From Glaciimonas sp. PCH181 (GTDB taxonomy: Bacteria > Pseudomonadota > Gammaproteobacteria > Burkholderiales > Burkholderiaceae_D), in contig NZ_PYFP01000001.1 in NCBI RefSeq assembly GCF_003056055.1, positions 434,001 to 498,000 on the forward strand: a DNA stretch of 64,000 nt. The letters run 5' to 3'. Shown here in pieces: positions 25,955 to 34,826 of this stretch. Every line of letters starts with the position of its first letter. Position 1 is the first letter of the stretch. Under the pieces are notes generated by a model. That model searched no databases and was not told where the DNA came from. It saw nothing but the letters and a program-made list of their open reading frames with translations. The position numbers and the translations under genes are program-made.

Positions 25955-26905
25955 ATGAGTAATTCTCTGATTTCGGTGCGGGTTCAGGCCATGCGCTTCG
26001 AAGCAAAAGGTATCGTCAGCGTAGAGCTGGTGGCGCTAGACGACGCTGACTTGCCGCCGTTTGAGGCCGGTTCGCATGTCGATCTCCATTTAGGTAACGG
26101 TATTGTGCGCAGCTATTCATTATTGAACGCGCCGACGGAGCGCCATCGCTACGTAGTTGGCGTGCTGAACGATCGCAACAGCCGTGGCGGTTCGCGTTAT
26201 GTGCATGAGCAGTTGCGGGTCGGTTCCAGTATCACCATTTCCGCACCGCGAAATAATTTTGCGCTCGATGCATCTGCACGCCACTCGGTGTTGATTGCTG
26301 GCGGCATCGGTATCACGCCGATCTCCTGCATGCTGAATCAACTGCGCAGTCAGGACAAATCGGCAGAGCTACTGTATTGCGCCAGATCGCGCAGCGAAGC
26401 GGCTTTTAGTACGTTGCTGTTGCAGCAGGCGGGTGTCACCGGTCATTTCGACGACGAACAAGGCGCACCGCCAGATTTGCGCGCCTATCTGGCAAGCAAG
26501 CCGAAGGACGCGCATTTCTATTGCTGCGGCCCGACCCCAATGCTGAATGCATTCGAAGCCATATGCGACGAACTCGGGCTGCCAAACGTCCATATCGAGC
26601 GCTTCGCTGCCGCTGAAAATGTTGAAGCGGTGCAAAGCGACGCTTACGTTGCAGAGCTTGCGCGCAGTAAAAAAACCATCTCTGTGCCAGCTGGAAAATC
26701 GTTACTGGATGCGCTGTTGGACGCTGGTCTGGAGATAGAGCATAGCTGCCGCGAAGGCGTGTGCGGTTCTTGCGAGACACGCGTGCTGGAAGGCGAACCG
26801 GAACATCGCGACGGCGTGCTCAGCAAAAGCGAACGGGCATCAAACAAGATGATGATGGTCTGCGTGTCGGGCTGCAAGGGACGGCGGCTGGTACTCGATT
26901 TGTAG
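25955..26905 (+). CDS. VanB/PDR-type oxidoreductase (FMN, NAD, plant-type [2Fe-2S])
   Basis: A 316-residue reductase with an N-terminal flavin domain (RSYSLLNAP), an NAD domain (VLIAGGIGITPISCMLNQL, YCCGPTPML) and a C-terminal plant-type ferredoxin domain (HSCREGVCGSCETRVLEG and MMVCVSGCKG, four cysteine ligands). This order is that of phthalate dioxygenase reductase/VanB. It should pass electrons from NADH to the Rieske oxygenase at 24458. It is the last enzyme gene of the operon and is followed by an intrinsic terminator. Confidence 0.93.
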   Translation: MSNSLISVRVQAMRFEAKGIVSVELVALDDADLPPFEAGSHVDLHLGNGIVRSYSLLNAPTERHRYVVGVLNDRNSRGGSRYVHEQLRVGSSITISAPRNNFALDASARHSVLIAGGIGITPISCMLNQLRSQDKSAELLYCARSRSEAAFSTLLLQQAGVTGHFDDEQGAPPDLRAYLASKPKDAHFYCCGPTPMLNAFEAICDELGLPNVHIERFAAAENVEAVQSDAYVAELARSKKTISVPAGKSLLDALLDAGLEIEHSCREGVCGSCETRVLEGEPEHRDGVLSKSERASNKMMMVCVSGCKGRRLVLDL

Positions 26906-26918
26906 CGAGCAGGTTTTG

Positions 26919-26947
26919 AATACCCGTCATTGTTCGGGTATTTTTTT
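26919..26947 (+). terminator. Intrinsic terminator after the catabolic operon
   Basis: The stem AATACCCG (26919-26926) pairs with CGGGTATT (26935-26942) around an 8-base loop and runs into a T-tract (seven T residues from 26941). It lies 14 bases after the reductase stop, so the porin downstream is expected to have its own promoter. Confidence 0.85.
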
Positions 26948-27094
26948 GGACTCAATTTTTTTCGGAACGTTGATTCACTGGCGAGACAAATCGCTGTCCA
27001 TCAACGGTGCCATGCAGAACACATCTCGTAGGCGTGGGGCATATGGGAGCAGTGAACACGGTTAAGGCCGTGGTTATCATAGAAGGGGAGAGAC

Positions 27095-28180
27095 ATGAAA
27101 AAGATACTGATGGCCGTGGCAGCGACAAGTTTGACGGCAAGTGCTTTTGCACAAAGCAACGTGACGATTTACGGCAGTCTGGATGCCGGGGTTGCTTACG
27201 TTAATAATCTGGGTGGCAAATCCGTTGTGCGTCTTGATCAAGGCACGATGCAGCCTGACCGTATCGGTTTTCGCGGTAGCGAAGATTTGGGCGGTAACCT
27301 GAAAGCTAACTTTCAGCTCGAAAGTGGTTTCTCGACAGATACCGGTGCGCAGCCGTCGCCAGGCAAACTGTTCAATCGTATGAGTTCGGTCGGGCTCTCG
27401 GGCGATTTCGGTGCCGTCACGATGGGCCATATGCCTGATATCGTATTTGATTATGCTGGCAAATTCAGCAACGGCTATCAATTAACCAACTGGTACTTAT
27501 TCCATCCCGGAAATCTGGATAGTCTGGCCAACACCTTCCAGTTCGACAATGCCGTGCGTTACACCACGCCGACATTTTCCGGGCTGCAAACGAGCGGCAT
27601 GGTGGGTTTTGGCGAAGTAGCTGGCAGCAGCAGCACGGGGCGCAACCTTAGCGCTGGCGCCACCTATACCAATGGCCCGCTGCGGGCTGTGCTGGCGTAT
27701 TCCAAGTTGAACAATCGTGCCGCCGGTTACGCCGGAGCATTTCTCAGCAGCGTTGGTCTGGGCAGTGCGGCAACCGTATTCAACAGCCTGACGACAGTCG
27801 CCGCAGGGCTTGGTTACACCATCGGAAATGTGCGGCTAAACACCGTCTACACGCAGGTCAAGATCGATTTGCCGAGTGATGCGGCGCCAAAGCAGAAGAA
27901 CTTCGATCTGGGTGCAGCCTGGCATTATGCTGCCGCAGACACGCTGAATGTCGGCTACAGCCTGTCCAAGCTAGAAGGTGCGCGCTGGAATACAGTAAGT
28001 TTGAGTAATGTACATGCGCTGTCTAAACGTACTGAACTATATGTGCAGGCAGCTTATCAGCGTGCTGGTGGCGACGCGAAGTATGCTGTCATGAATGGCA
28101 CTGGTAATGCCGGATCGACTGGCGTTGCGGGTGGCCCAAGCCAGTTGGTAACGACGGTTGGTATGCATCATTCGTTCTAA
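27095..28180 (+). CDS. Outer membrane porin, Gram-negative (Omp32-like) family
   Basis: A 361-residue trimeric-type porin. A signal peptide is clear (MKKILMAVAATSLTASAFA), followed by the family start SNVTIYGSLDAGVAYV, then GFRGSEDLGGNLKANFQLESGF, FNRMSSVGLSGDFGAVTMG and a terminal beta-strand ending in GMHHSF (terminal Phe). GGGGAG precedes the ATG. Burkholderiales carry many such paralogues, often next to catabolic operons whose substrate they admit. Here it lies just after the oxygenase operon, but a terminator separates them, so shared control is only likely. Confidence 0.93.
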   Translation: MKKILMAVAATSLTASAFAQSNVTIYGSLDAGVAYVNNLGGKSVVRLDQGTMQPDRIGFRGSEDLGGNLKANFQLESGFSTDTGAQPSPGKLFNRMSSVGLSGDFGAVTMGHMPDIVFDYAGKFSNGYQLTNWYLFHPGNLDSLANTFQFDNAVRYTTPTFSGLQTSGMVGFGEVAGSSSTGRNLSAGATYTNGPLRAVLAYSKLNNRAAGYAGAFLSSVGLGSAATVFNSLTTVAAGLGYTIGNVRLNTVYTQVKIDLPSDAAPKQKNFDLGAAWHYAAADTLNVGYSLSKLEGARWNTVSLSNVHALSKRTELYVQAAYQRAGGDAKYAVMNGTGNAGSTGVAGGPSQLVTTVGMHHSF

Positions 28181-28483
28181 TTCTAATCGCTGGTTCGGCA
28201 TCCTTTTCTTCTGAATATCGAATCAAAACTAAAAACCCACATTCTCTCGGAGAGTGTGGGTTTTTAGTTTTTGTGGGTTGCTTAAAATGGATCGAAGCCT
28301 TATTGCATTTTTTAACTACCGACCCTTCCGCCTCACCGTGAAATCTTACTCGCGGCGCAAAGCATCAACTGCTGACGTAGCCATCCGTGGCTAGGATCTT
28401 TGTCAAAGCGTGCATCCAAGCTGAATATAAGCTAAACCTCTTGGCAGGGACCGCAAGACGCGCTTCGTAGTATAAAAATTTCT
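28181..28483. other. Convergent intergenic region
   Basis: About 300 bases between the porin and the PAP2 gene. It holds the terminator described separately and a small TAGCCA-TCCG-TGGCTA hairpin (28378-28393). No gene is seen. Confidence 0.5.
28226..28270. terminator. Strong bidirectional intrinsic terminator after the porin
   Basis: Perfect 16-base arms, AAACTAAAAACCCACA (28226-28241) and TGTGGGTTTTTAGTTT (28255-28270), with a smaller CTCT-CGG-AGAG stem inside. The A-rich left side and T-rich right side let it work in both directions, ending the porin mRNA on + and possibly the PAP2 mRNA on -. Confidence 0.85.
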
Positions 28484-29194
28484 TCAATGAAGGTATTTCA
28501 CAATTCCCAAACCAAGCAGCCGGACATCATAAAACATCAGACTTATTTCAGTAGAGATAATGAAAATGATCGCCTGGAAAGCAGCCGGATATTTATTCAA
28601 TAATGTCTGGTATGGCGCATCATAAAGTTTGACTATGCCTTTACGATTGCAAAGGGCCACACAGGCCGTTCCTAAAAGAGCGCCTGCTAAAATATCTGTC
28701 GTGTAATGTAACCCGAGATACACACGCGGTAACGCAATAAACAACAGAACATATAAAAATACGCAGGCCCCAGCTCTTTTCGAAATGAGAAATATTCCCA
28801 TCGCCAGACTAAAAAATAAGGTGGCGTGATCGCTTGGGAAAGAATTCCAAATATATAAAGCCTGGCTCTTCGGCTCAGATAAGCCGATATAGGCATGATA
28901 GGGAAGTGCGGGGTTTGCGATGGGACGGGGTTGAAATGGTCCTAGATTATTAATTAATCTGGTGATGCCGACGGCGATAACGCATCCGATCAGCGTTGCG
29001 ACAATAATCCGTTTGGAATTTGATTTTGGATCGGTATCCCGGAACCAGAAAAACCAAATAATTCCCATGATCGGGAAGCCTTTGACCAAATCTGAATTGG
29101 CCATGTAATGGACGATTTGATTGAAATGTGCCGAGGCAGAATTAAACTGTCCCATCCAATTGATCACCATCAAATTCAAAGAATTATTCCACAT
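28484..29194 (-). CDS. PAP2-family membrane phosphatase
   Basis: A 236-residue integral membrane protein of the PAP2/BcrC superfamily. The three phosphatase motifs are visible: the end of motif 1 as GPFQPRP, motif 2 as NSFPSDHATLFF (PSxH type) and motif 3 as LPRVYLGLHYTTDIL (SR/R-x5-H-x3-D type). Five to six hydrophobic segments are present. Such enzymes dephosphorylate undecaprenyl pyrophosphate or other lipid phosphates. It lies beside, but divergent from, the exopolysaccharide locus, where undecaprenyl pyrophosphate recycling would be useful. Confidence 0.88.
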   Translation of the reverse strand: MWNNSLNLMVINWMGQFNSASAHFNQIVHYMANSDLVKGFPIMGIIWFFWFRDTDPKSNSKRIIVATLIGCVIAVGITRLINNLGPFQPRPIANPALPYHAYIGLSEPKSQALYIWNSFPSDHATLFFSLAMGIFLISKRAGACVFLYVLLFIALPRVYLGLHYTTDILAGALLGTACVALCNRKGIVKLYDAPYQTLLNKYPAAFQAIIFIISTEISLMFYDVRLLGLGIVKYLH

Positions 29195-30344
29195 TTTCGC
29201 GATCCTTCACCGTAATAGTCTGGTTGATGGCTGGCCCTGTGTCATGCAACTTCTGAAATAATATGTGCGCTAGTGGTGGCGGAGATTCAGCATCGCTACG
29301 TTAAAAGTATAAAAATTGGATGCGTAAATTAGAAGCTAATGCACATTAAAGTGCGCGCGTTATGCGTTGTTTTATGTGTCACATGGCCGCATTTTTTTGC
29401 GCTAAATTTTTTCGGGTATGAATGCTATACACAACCAACTGCCGATCAGTATCGGCAATGAGGTGCTGCTAATGTATGTAAATGTTGCATATTTAAACCG
29501 ATCCGGCAATCACTTTTATTCGATGGCTGCGATTTAGCTACAGTCATCCGATACTTGGGACAGAAATGGAAATGGTGCGTCACAATACAGTTGCTGGGGC
29601 ACGTTTAAGGTGATTCACTTGCGTGCATCAGTTGCCGTTGATCTGATCAAATAACAATCATTTAAACAAGGTCAGATGGATTCATTCGTGGGCAGCCGGG
29701 GTATGCAGAATGTCGTTTAATTTTTGATTATTCTAAACGGTAATAGCGCTCACGAAGTAATTTTTTCTTAAAAATATTGCGTCGCAGCATGTTCTTGCCT
29801 CCCTCCGTTGAGGTGCATATTTTTAATTTGCAATTGCATAATAAATTTCTTGTTTTTTAGTATTTTTCCACCTATTCTCAAACCTTCAAGGCACCAGATG
29901 TCAAGCGGAATTGGCTCACGGAAACAGCGCATTTAATATTTTTATGAAACTCCGAAAGTTATTTTTGCTGTATCGCAACATATCTCATATCGCACTTAAA
30001 AATCCGTAATTTTTTTCTCTTGTTTTGAAAGCATGCGGAGAAATACAGTTACCGAATCAAAATTTATAGCAGCACTTACTGATTTCTCTATCAGGGAATC
30101 ACGCAAAAATGCATCAGGGATTTAATAACATTGGAATCATTAAGTCGGTCTAAAAAATGGCCGTCAGGTTGAGTCTTTTGTAGTCTGCAATGCTTCTTTC
30201 ATCTGTAGTTTCTCGGTAAATACGCATCTATCTTAACGACTGATTCTGCACATCTACATTGCAGAAAAAAGGCCTTATGTAAATGTGGATTCACGTTTCA
30301 TCGCGCATTTTTTGACGCAATTTTATGTACCAAAAGGGGATTAA
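29195..30344. other. Gene-poor region upstream of the exopolysaccharide locus
   Basis: An unusually long gap of about 1,150 bases, AT-rich, with no long open frame. It contains a perfect TGCCGAT-CAGT-ATCGGCA hairpin (29440-29457), a candidate 20-codon minus-strand gene with a very strong ribosome site (29728-29790), and scattered T-runs. The length suggests a heavily regulated promoter or a small RNA for the eps genes. I could not fix a promoter: no convincing sigma-54 -24/-12 pair was found. Confidence 0.6.
29728..29790 (-). CDS. Candidate very small basic protein, 20 residues
   Basis: On the minus strand GGAGGGAGG (complement of 29798-29806) lies seven bases before an ATG that opens a 20-codon frame ending in TAA. 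The peptide starts MLRRNIFKKK and is strongly basic, with about nine Lys/Arg and no acidic residue except near the end. A ribosome site this strong is unusual for chance. I know no match. It may be a leader peptide or a small membrane- or RNA-binding peptide. Confidence 0.4.
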   Translation of the reverse strand: MLRRNIFKKKLLRERYYRLE

Positions 30345-31631
30345 ATGAAAAGACGTTTGAGACACTTTGCTGAAGTTAACCGGCTGCCTTGGAAAACTAT
30401 TATTCTTATGCCGATTTTTTCATGCATGTCGACCCATGCGGCCACCAGCGATTTGGTGCCTACCGAATACATACCGCTTCCGGAGGTTCTGATTGCGCCG
30501 CCCGATGCGATAACCCCTTATGTCGCATACGGCGTTAATTACGATAACAATTTATTGCGATTGCCAAATTCGGCGACTGCGCAAGCGATGGGAATAGGCA
30601 GTAGCTTGTCTGATTTTTCGCGTAGAGCGGAAGCCGGTGTGGTGGCCGACGAAAGAATCGGGCAACAACATCTGAGTGCGAATCTGAATGTCGCCAAAGT
30701 CGATTACAACCGATTTACGGCACTCGATCATCTGGATAAAAATGCCTCCGCCAATTGGAATTGGCATCTGGGAAATCACGTCGAAGGGAATGTCGGCGCT
30801 AATTACGCGCAGGGCCTGACGCCTTTTGTCGATTTCCATTTATTACAAGCAAATATACGTACGCAAGTGAATGAGTACATAGATGGGTCCTGGTTGTTTC
30901 ACCCCAGCTGGCGTGTCAATGCTGGCTTGGTGCATAGCGATTTATCGTATGACTTAAGCTCGCAGGCGCCACTCAACAATACGCAGAATCAAGCCCTTTT
31001 GGGGCTGGATTATCTTGCTATCAGCGGTAGCACCGTCGGTCTGCAACTACGTCATATTCGCGCAAACTTTCCCAACCCTCAGCAGGATGGCGGCTTGTCC
31101 GTGGCTAACAGTTACGATCAGAACGAGCTCAAGGCAAAAATAGATTGGCTGTTCAGCGGTAAGACGCGATTTCATTTCCTGGGTGGCTGGGTCGACAGAA
31201 AACAAGATGCGTTTTCTGTGCGGAATTTTAGCGGGTTTAATTCTCGTGTATCAGCAGATTGGTCGCCGACAGGAAAAATCGATCTCACCGTTGCGGCATG
31301 GCGCGAGATTGGCGCGGTGGATGATCTCACCACAGTCTATTCGTTGAACCGTGGTGCCAGCTTTGGTGCGAGTTGGAATTATTCTGAAAAAATACGTTTA
31401 GTAGCGCAATACAAATATGAAAAAAGAGATTTCAGTCATTCGACGGATTCTGGTCTTCTCGGGACCGATCCGAACGATGTTTTACACAATATGGCACTGA
31501 CGCTGGTCTACAAGCCAACGTTGCGCTGGGAATTTCAATTATCCGGCAGTCGCAGCACCCAAAGTTCAGCCAACGCTACTGGTGGCTACACAAGTAACGC
31601 CGTGATGCTGAATACGCGCTTCTTATTTTAA
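30345..31631 (+). CDS. epsL: EpsL-like outer membrane beta-barrel protein of exopolysaccharide export
   Basis: A 428-residue protein with a long signal region (to about SCMSTHAATS) followed by alternating beta-strand sequence. Features typical of EpsL-type barrels are VAYGVNYDNNLLRLP near the start, repeated aromatic strand ends such as WNWHLGN, WRVNAGLVHSDLSY and TRFHFLGGWVDRKQD, and a final strand ending in NTRFLF. In exosortase-B-type loci EpsL is a putative outer membrane exopolysaccharide component. It is the first gene of the locus, 12 bases ahead of the phosphoglucosyl transferase gene. Confidence 0.8.
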   Translation: MKRRLRHFAEVNRLPWKTIILMPIFSCMSTHAATSDLVPTEYIPLPEVLIAPPDAITPYVAYGVNYDNNLLRLPNSATAQAMGIGSSLSDFSRRAEAGVVADERIGQQHLSANLNVAKVDYNRFTALDHLDKNASANWNWHLGNHVEGNVGANYAQGLTPFVDFHLLQANIRTQVNEYIDGSWLFHPSWRVNAGLVHSDLSYDLSSQAPLNNTQNQALLGLDYLAISGSTVGLQLRHIRANFPNPQQDGGLSVANSYDQNELKAKIDWLFSGKTRFHFLGGWVDRKQDAFSVRNFSGFNSRVSADWSPTGKIDLTVAAWREIGAVDDLTTVYSLNRGASFGASWNYSEKIRLVAQYKYEKRDFSHSTDSGLLGTDPNDVLHNMALTLVYKPTLRWEFQLSGSRSTQSSANATGGYTSNAVMLNTRFLF

Positions 31632-31643
31632 TGGGGGGATAAA

Positions 31644-33026
31644 ATGACTGAGAATGATATCCCTCTGGTTTCATTCTTCAAGCGCTTGCTTGATCCGGTC
31701 ATTATTCTCGGCCTGCTATATCTGGTCATCACGGTACAGGACGAATTGTTTACTGGGAATTATCTGATTTTGATGATTCTCACTTTCTTCGTGTCCTCTT
31801 ATGTCTATGAACAAATTGACCTGTACCGTAATTTGCACGTTGGAAGACAACTTGCCTATGCCGGAGATATATTTTTTGGATGGGCGATTATTGTCGTTAT
31901 CCTGATGTTGATAGGGCAGGGTACGGGGCTGCGCGATGAATTTTCCGATCACGTTATATTTATGTGGTTTGCGCTTGCGCCATTCGCGCTTCTATTAAGT
32001 CGGATGACCGCTTATCGGCTGGTATTCAATTTTGGAAAAGATCATGAAGTACGCTCGGCAGTGATCATCGGGTCGAATGATCCCGGCGTGGATTTGCTCA
32101 GACGCCTTACGTTGCGGAGTAATGCAAGCATCACAATGTGCGGATTTTTCGATGATCGCGATCAGGTCGTCAGACCCTCCGGTTTGCACTGCCCGCATCT
32201 CGGGGCGATTGAAAATGTAGGCCCTTATGTGCGTGAACACAAGATTAAGACGATTTTTATCTGTTTGCCAATGTCGCCGCATCCCAGAATGTTATGTCTG
32301 ATGGAAGAGTTGCGGGATACGACTGCATCAATCTATTTCGTCCCCGATATTTATACCTTTGATTTGATACAGGCGCGTCTCGATCAAGTTGGTGGGGTTC
32401 CTGTTATCGGCATTTGCGAGACACCGTTCATCGGCCTGCGCAGTCTGGTAAAGCGCGGCAGCGATATTGTTCTTGCGACGCTGATTCAGATCATGCTATT
32501 GCCAGTGATGTTTGTCATTGCGATAGGCGTCAAATTATCTTCTCCGGGGCCGATCATTTTTGCACAGCGCCGTTATGGATTGGATGGCGAAGAAATAGTG
32601 GTCTATAAATTCCGCTCGATGGGCGTCTGCGAGGACGGTGCAGTAGTCAATCAGGCGAAGAAAAATGATGTACGAGTGACGCGCTTTGGCGGCTTTCTTC
32701 GCCGTACTTCACTCGACGAATTGCCGCAATTTATCAACGTATTGCAAGGCCGTATGAGTATCGTCGGTCCTCGCCCACATGCAGTCGCCCATAACGAAAT
32801 GTATCGCAAGCTCATCAAGGGTTACATGCTGCGGCACAAGGTCAAGCCCGGCATAACGGGATGGGCGCAGGTGAACGGTTTTCGCGGAGAAACCGATACG
32901 CTGGACAAAATGCGATCAAGGATTGAATACGATCTGGAGTATCTGCGCAACTGGTCTCTGGCGCTGGATTTATGGATCATTGTTCGTACCGTCAAAGAAG
33001 TGTTGAAGAAAGACAATGCCTATTAG
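31644..33026 (+). CDS. epsE: Undecaprenyl-phosphate glucose phosphotransferase (EpsE/GumD/WcaJ type)
   Basis: A 460-residue polyprenyl-phosphate hexose-1-phosphate transferase. Four N-terminal membrane segments (residues 10-115), a CoA-binding-like Rossmann middle (SAVIIGSNDPGVDLLRRL) and a further membrane helix precede the catalytic domain, which shows KFRSMG, RTSLDELPQFINVL, GRMSIVGPRPHAVAHN and KPGITGWAQVNGFRGET. It starts the repeat unit by moving glucose-1-phosphate from UDP-glucose to undecaprenyl phosphate at the inner membrane. The family assignment is firm; glucose as the sugar is inferred from the WcaJ/GumD-type C-terminus. Confidence 0.92.
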   Translation: MTENDIPLVSFFKRLLDPVIILGLLYLVITVQDELFTGNYLILMILTFFVSSYVYEQIDLYRNLHVGRQLAYAGDIFFGWAIIVVILMLIGQGTGLRDEFSDHVIFMWFALAPFALLLSRMTAYRLVFNFGKDHEVRSAVIIGSNDPGVDLLRRLTLRSNASITMCGFFDDRDQVVRPSGLHCPHLGAIENVGPYVREHKIKTIFICLPMSPHPRMLCLMEELRDTTASIYFVPDIYTFDLIQARLDQVGGVPVIGICETPFIGLRSLVKRGSDIVLATLIQIMLLPVMFVIAIGVKLSSPGPIIFAQRRYGLDGEEIVVYKFRSMGVCEDGAVVNQAKKNDVRVTRFGGFLRRTSLDELPQFINVLQGRMSIVGPRPHAVAHNEMYRKLIKGYMLRHKVKPGITGWAQVNGFRGETDTLDKMRSRIEYDLEYLRNWSLALDLWIIVRTVKEVLKKDNAY

Positions 33027-33155
33027 TGTATGGGTGCGCAACGTCGCTCATGGTAATGCATAAAAAATTTATAGAAGCGAACGCTCAGGTTTCTTTTGTT
33101 CCTTATAGTGCACGCCATATTGGCCTATGGTGCGTCCTTTTCTAGGGGAAAGATC

Positions 33156-33767
33156 ATGCAGAGAGCCAGGTTATTTACTTGTTTCCTATTCGCTGCGCAT
33201 TGCAGTGCCGCGATAGCTGCGACGCCCATTTTTGAACTGAGTATGCACACGACCGGATTGCCGTCTCTGTTAGCGACCGATGCTGATAGGTCTGGCGTGG
33301 CAGTCCCTAACTGGCGCAACGTCTTCCAAACTGGCTTGGCAACTTACCCCGCGCAGTTTCCCTCTATTTCTTTGGCTTCGGTCGTTGGCGCGGCGAAAGA
33401 TTTGAGTGATAAAAAGAGTGAAGGAAATGTCGCGCCGATGATTTTTTTGAGCAATAAAATTGATGATTTTGTATCCAACAATCTGGCTTCTGATATCAAT
33501 ATTCCGGACGATTCGTTGTATTTTTTTCTGAAACATTTCAAGGTGCGATCATCACAACAGCCTGGGCACTGGGTCATGTTTCTGGTTGCGTTCTGCTTTG
33601 TTTTATACCAAGGTCGCCGTCGTCCGCTACGCACCGCCATTGGCTTTTATTCTGTACCGAAACGGATCGGGCCAGCAGGCCTCTGGCAGTTTTTCGCAAG
33701 ATCGTTTTTTCTTTCTCGAAAAAAGCAAGCCGCGCTGACGCAAGCTGATGCGACTTCGGGAGGCTAA
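33156..33767 (+). CDS. Unknown secreted protein of the eps locus, with PEP-CTERM-like hydrophobic segment
   Basis: A 203-residue protein starting at the ATG at 33156, which has AGGGGAAAG before it. The N-terminus is a signal peptide (FTCFLFAAHCSAAIAATP). Residues 135-156 read QPGHWVMFLVAF then CFVLYQGRRR: a short Pro-containing lead, a Trp, one hydrophobic helix and an Arg cluster. That order is the PEP-CTERM sorting-signal order, but here it is followed by about 47 more basic residues. It fills the gap between epsE and epsD. I know no family. It may be a membrane-anchored eps accessory protein. Confidence 0.65.
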   Translation: MQRARLFTCFLFAAHCSAAIAATPIFELSMHTTGLPSLLATDADRSGVAVPNWRNVFQTGLATYPAQFPSISLASVVGAAKDLSDKKSEGNVAPMIFLSNKIDDFVSNNLASDINIPDDSLYFFLKHFKVRSSQQPGHWVMFLVAFCFVLYQGRRRPLRTAIGFYSVPKRIGPAGLWQFFARSFFLSRKKQAALTQADATSGG

Positions 33768-33772
33768 TTGTG

Positions 33773-34777
33773 ATGCGCTCTGAATTTTTTAATTACGTGC
33801 GTTTTCTTTGCACCGTATTGCCTGCGAGGCGGGTGAGTTCATTGATGCTGCTGGTGTCGCTTACCGCAATGTGTCTATCTGCCTGTCATGATCAGGGGAA
33901 GGCCGCGAGCAAAATATTGGCGAGAGTGAATGGCGACAACATTACAACAGGTCAGTTAGACGCAGAGTTGGTGCGAATAAGTGGCATGCAAGAAACAGGC
34001 ATCGACACTTCGCCAACCATGCGCAAGCAGGTACTGGAGGCATTGATTGACCGGCAGGTGTTGCTGGATGCGGCGTTGCGTAACAAAATTAATCGTGATG
34101 CTGAAGTGATGCAGACCATCGAGCGATTCAAGACTCAGGTGATCGTGCAAGCCTATCTGGAATCTAAGGCGGCGAATTCGGTTAAACCGACTACAGACGA
34201 AATCGATACTTATTATCAGTCGCACCCGGAATTATTTGCGCACCGTAAGATTCTTGATATCCGCCAACTACGTATCGCGCCGCAGGACTTTAGCGCGCCA
34301 CTAAAGGCAGTGATGGATTCGGCGACATTGCTGGAACAGGTGGAGGCGTGGCTGATTGTGCACAAAATTGCGTATGCGGATGCTGCACTTTCCTACACCA
34401 GCGCGGACATGCCCGCCGAAATCATCGTTCAACTTCAACAGTTGGGAGGAAACCACCTGTTTATCCTAAAAGAAGAAGATCAGGTGCTGCTCTGTGCATT
34501 GAATGATCTGAGGGAAAGCCCGGTGATGAAAGCCGCCGCTATCGCGCAAATCGAACGCTATTTATTCAATAATAAAATGCATGAAGTCGCTGTCGCAGAA
34601 ATCGCACGTCTACGATCTTCGGCAAAAATCGACTATCTGGACAAGGCTGCTTCGGGTGTCGAGGAGGACTCGCCTGCATCGGTGGTATTACCCGATGTAA
34701 AGCCCGATAAGTCATCAATGGCTATAAGCGCACCCGGGGGCAGGACGGCTGGTCACGATGCGGCAAAACTTAAATGA
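33773..34777 (+). CDS. epsD: EpsD-family peptidyl-prolyl cis-trans isomerase, lipoprotein
   Basis: A 334-residue SurA/PrsA-like protein. It has a lipoprotein signal (LMLLVSLTAMCLSAC, lipobox cysteine at LSAC), a SurA-N-like helical domain (VNGDNITTGQLDAELVR, QVLEALIDRQVLLDAAL) and a degenerate parvulin-type region around IDTYYQSHPELFAHRKI. EpsD proteins occur only in eps/exosortase-B-type loci and probably help fold outer membrane export parts. GGGAGG at 33758-33763 serves the ATG at 33773; a GTG at 33770 is also in frame. It overlaps no other gene but is followed at 50 bases by epsA. Confidence 0.85.
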   Translation: MRSEFFNYVRFLCTVLPARRVSSLMLLVSLTAMCLSACHDQGKAASKILARVNGDNITTGQLDAELVRISGMQETGIDTSPTMRKQVLEALIDRQVLLDAALRNKINRDAEVMQTIERFKTQVIVQAYLESKAANSVKPTTDEIDTYYQSHPELFAHRKILDIRQLRIAPQDFSAPLKAVMDSATLLEQVEAWLIVHKIAYADAALSYTSADMPAEIIVQLQQLGGNHLFILKEEDQVLLCALNDLRESPVMKAAAIAQIERYLFNNKMHEVAVAEIARLRSSAKIDYLDKAASGVEEDSPASVVLPDVKPDKSSMAISAPGGRTAGHDAAKLK

Positions 34778-34826
34778 GGTGGTTGATTTTTCCATAAAAA
34801 ATTCACTTAACCGGACGAGGGTGATC

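Noticed and set aside
28378..28393. Small TAGCCA/TGGCTA hairpin as terminator of PAP2
   Set aside because: A short stem without T-run; the larger terminator at 28226-28270 is the better candidate.
29880..30344. Sigma-54 promoter ahead of epsL
   Set aside because: A TTGGCTC-like stretch was seen near 29920, but the GG/GC spacing of a -24/-12 promoter does not fit.
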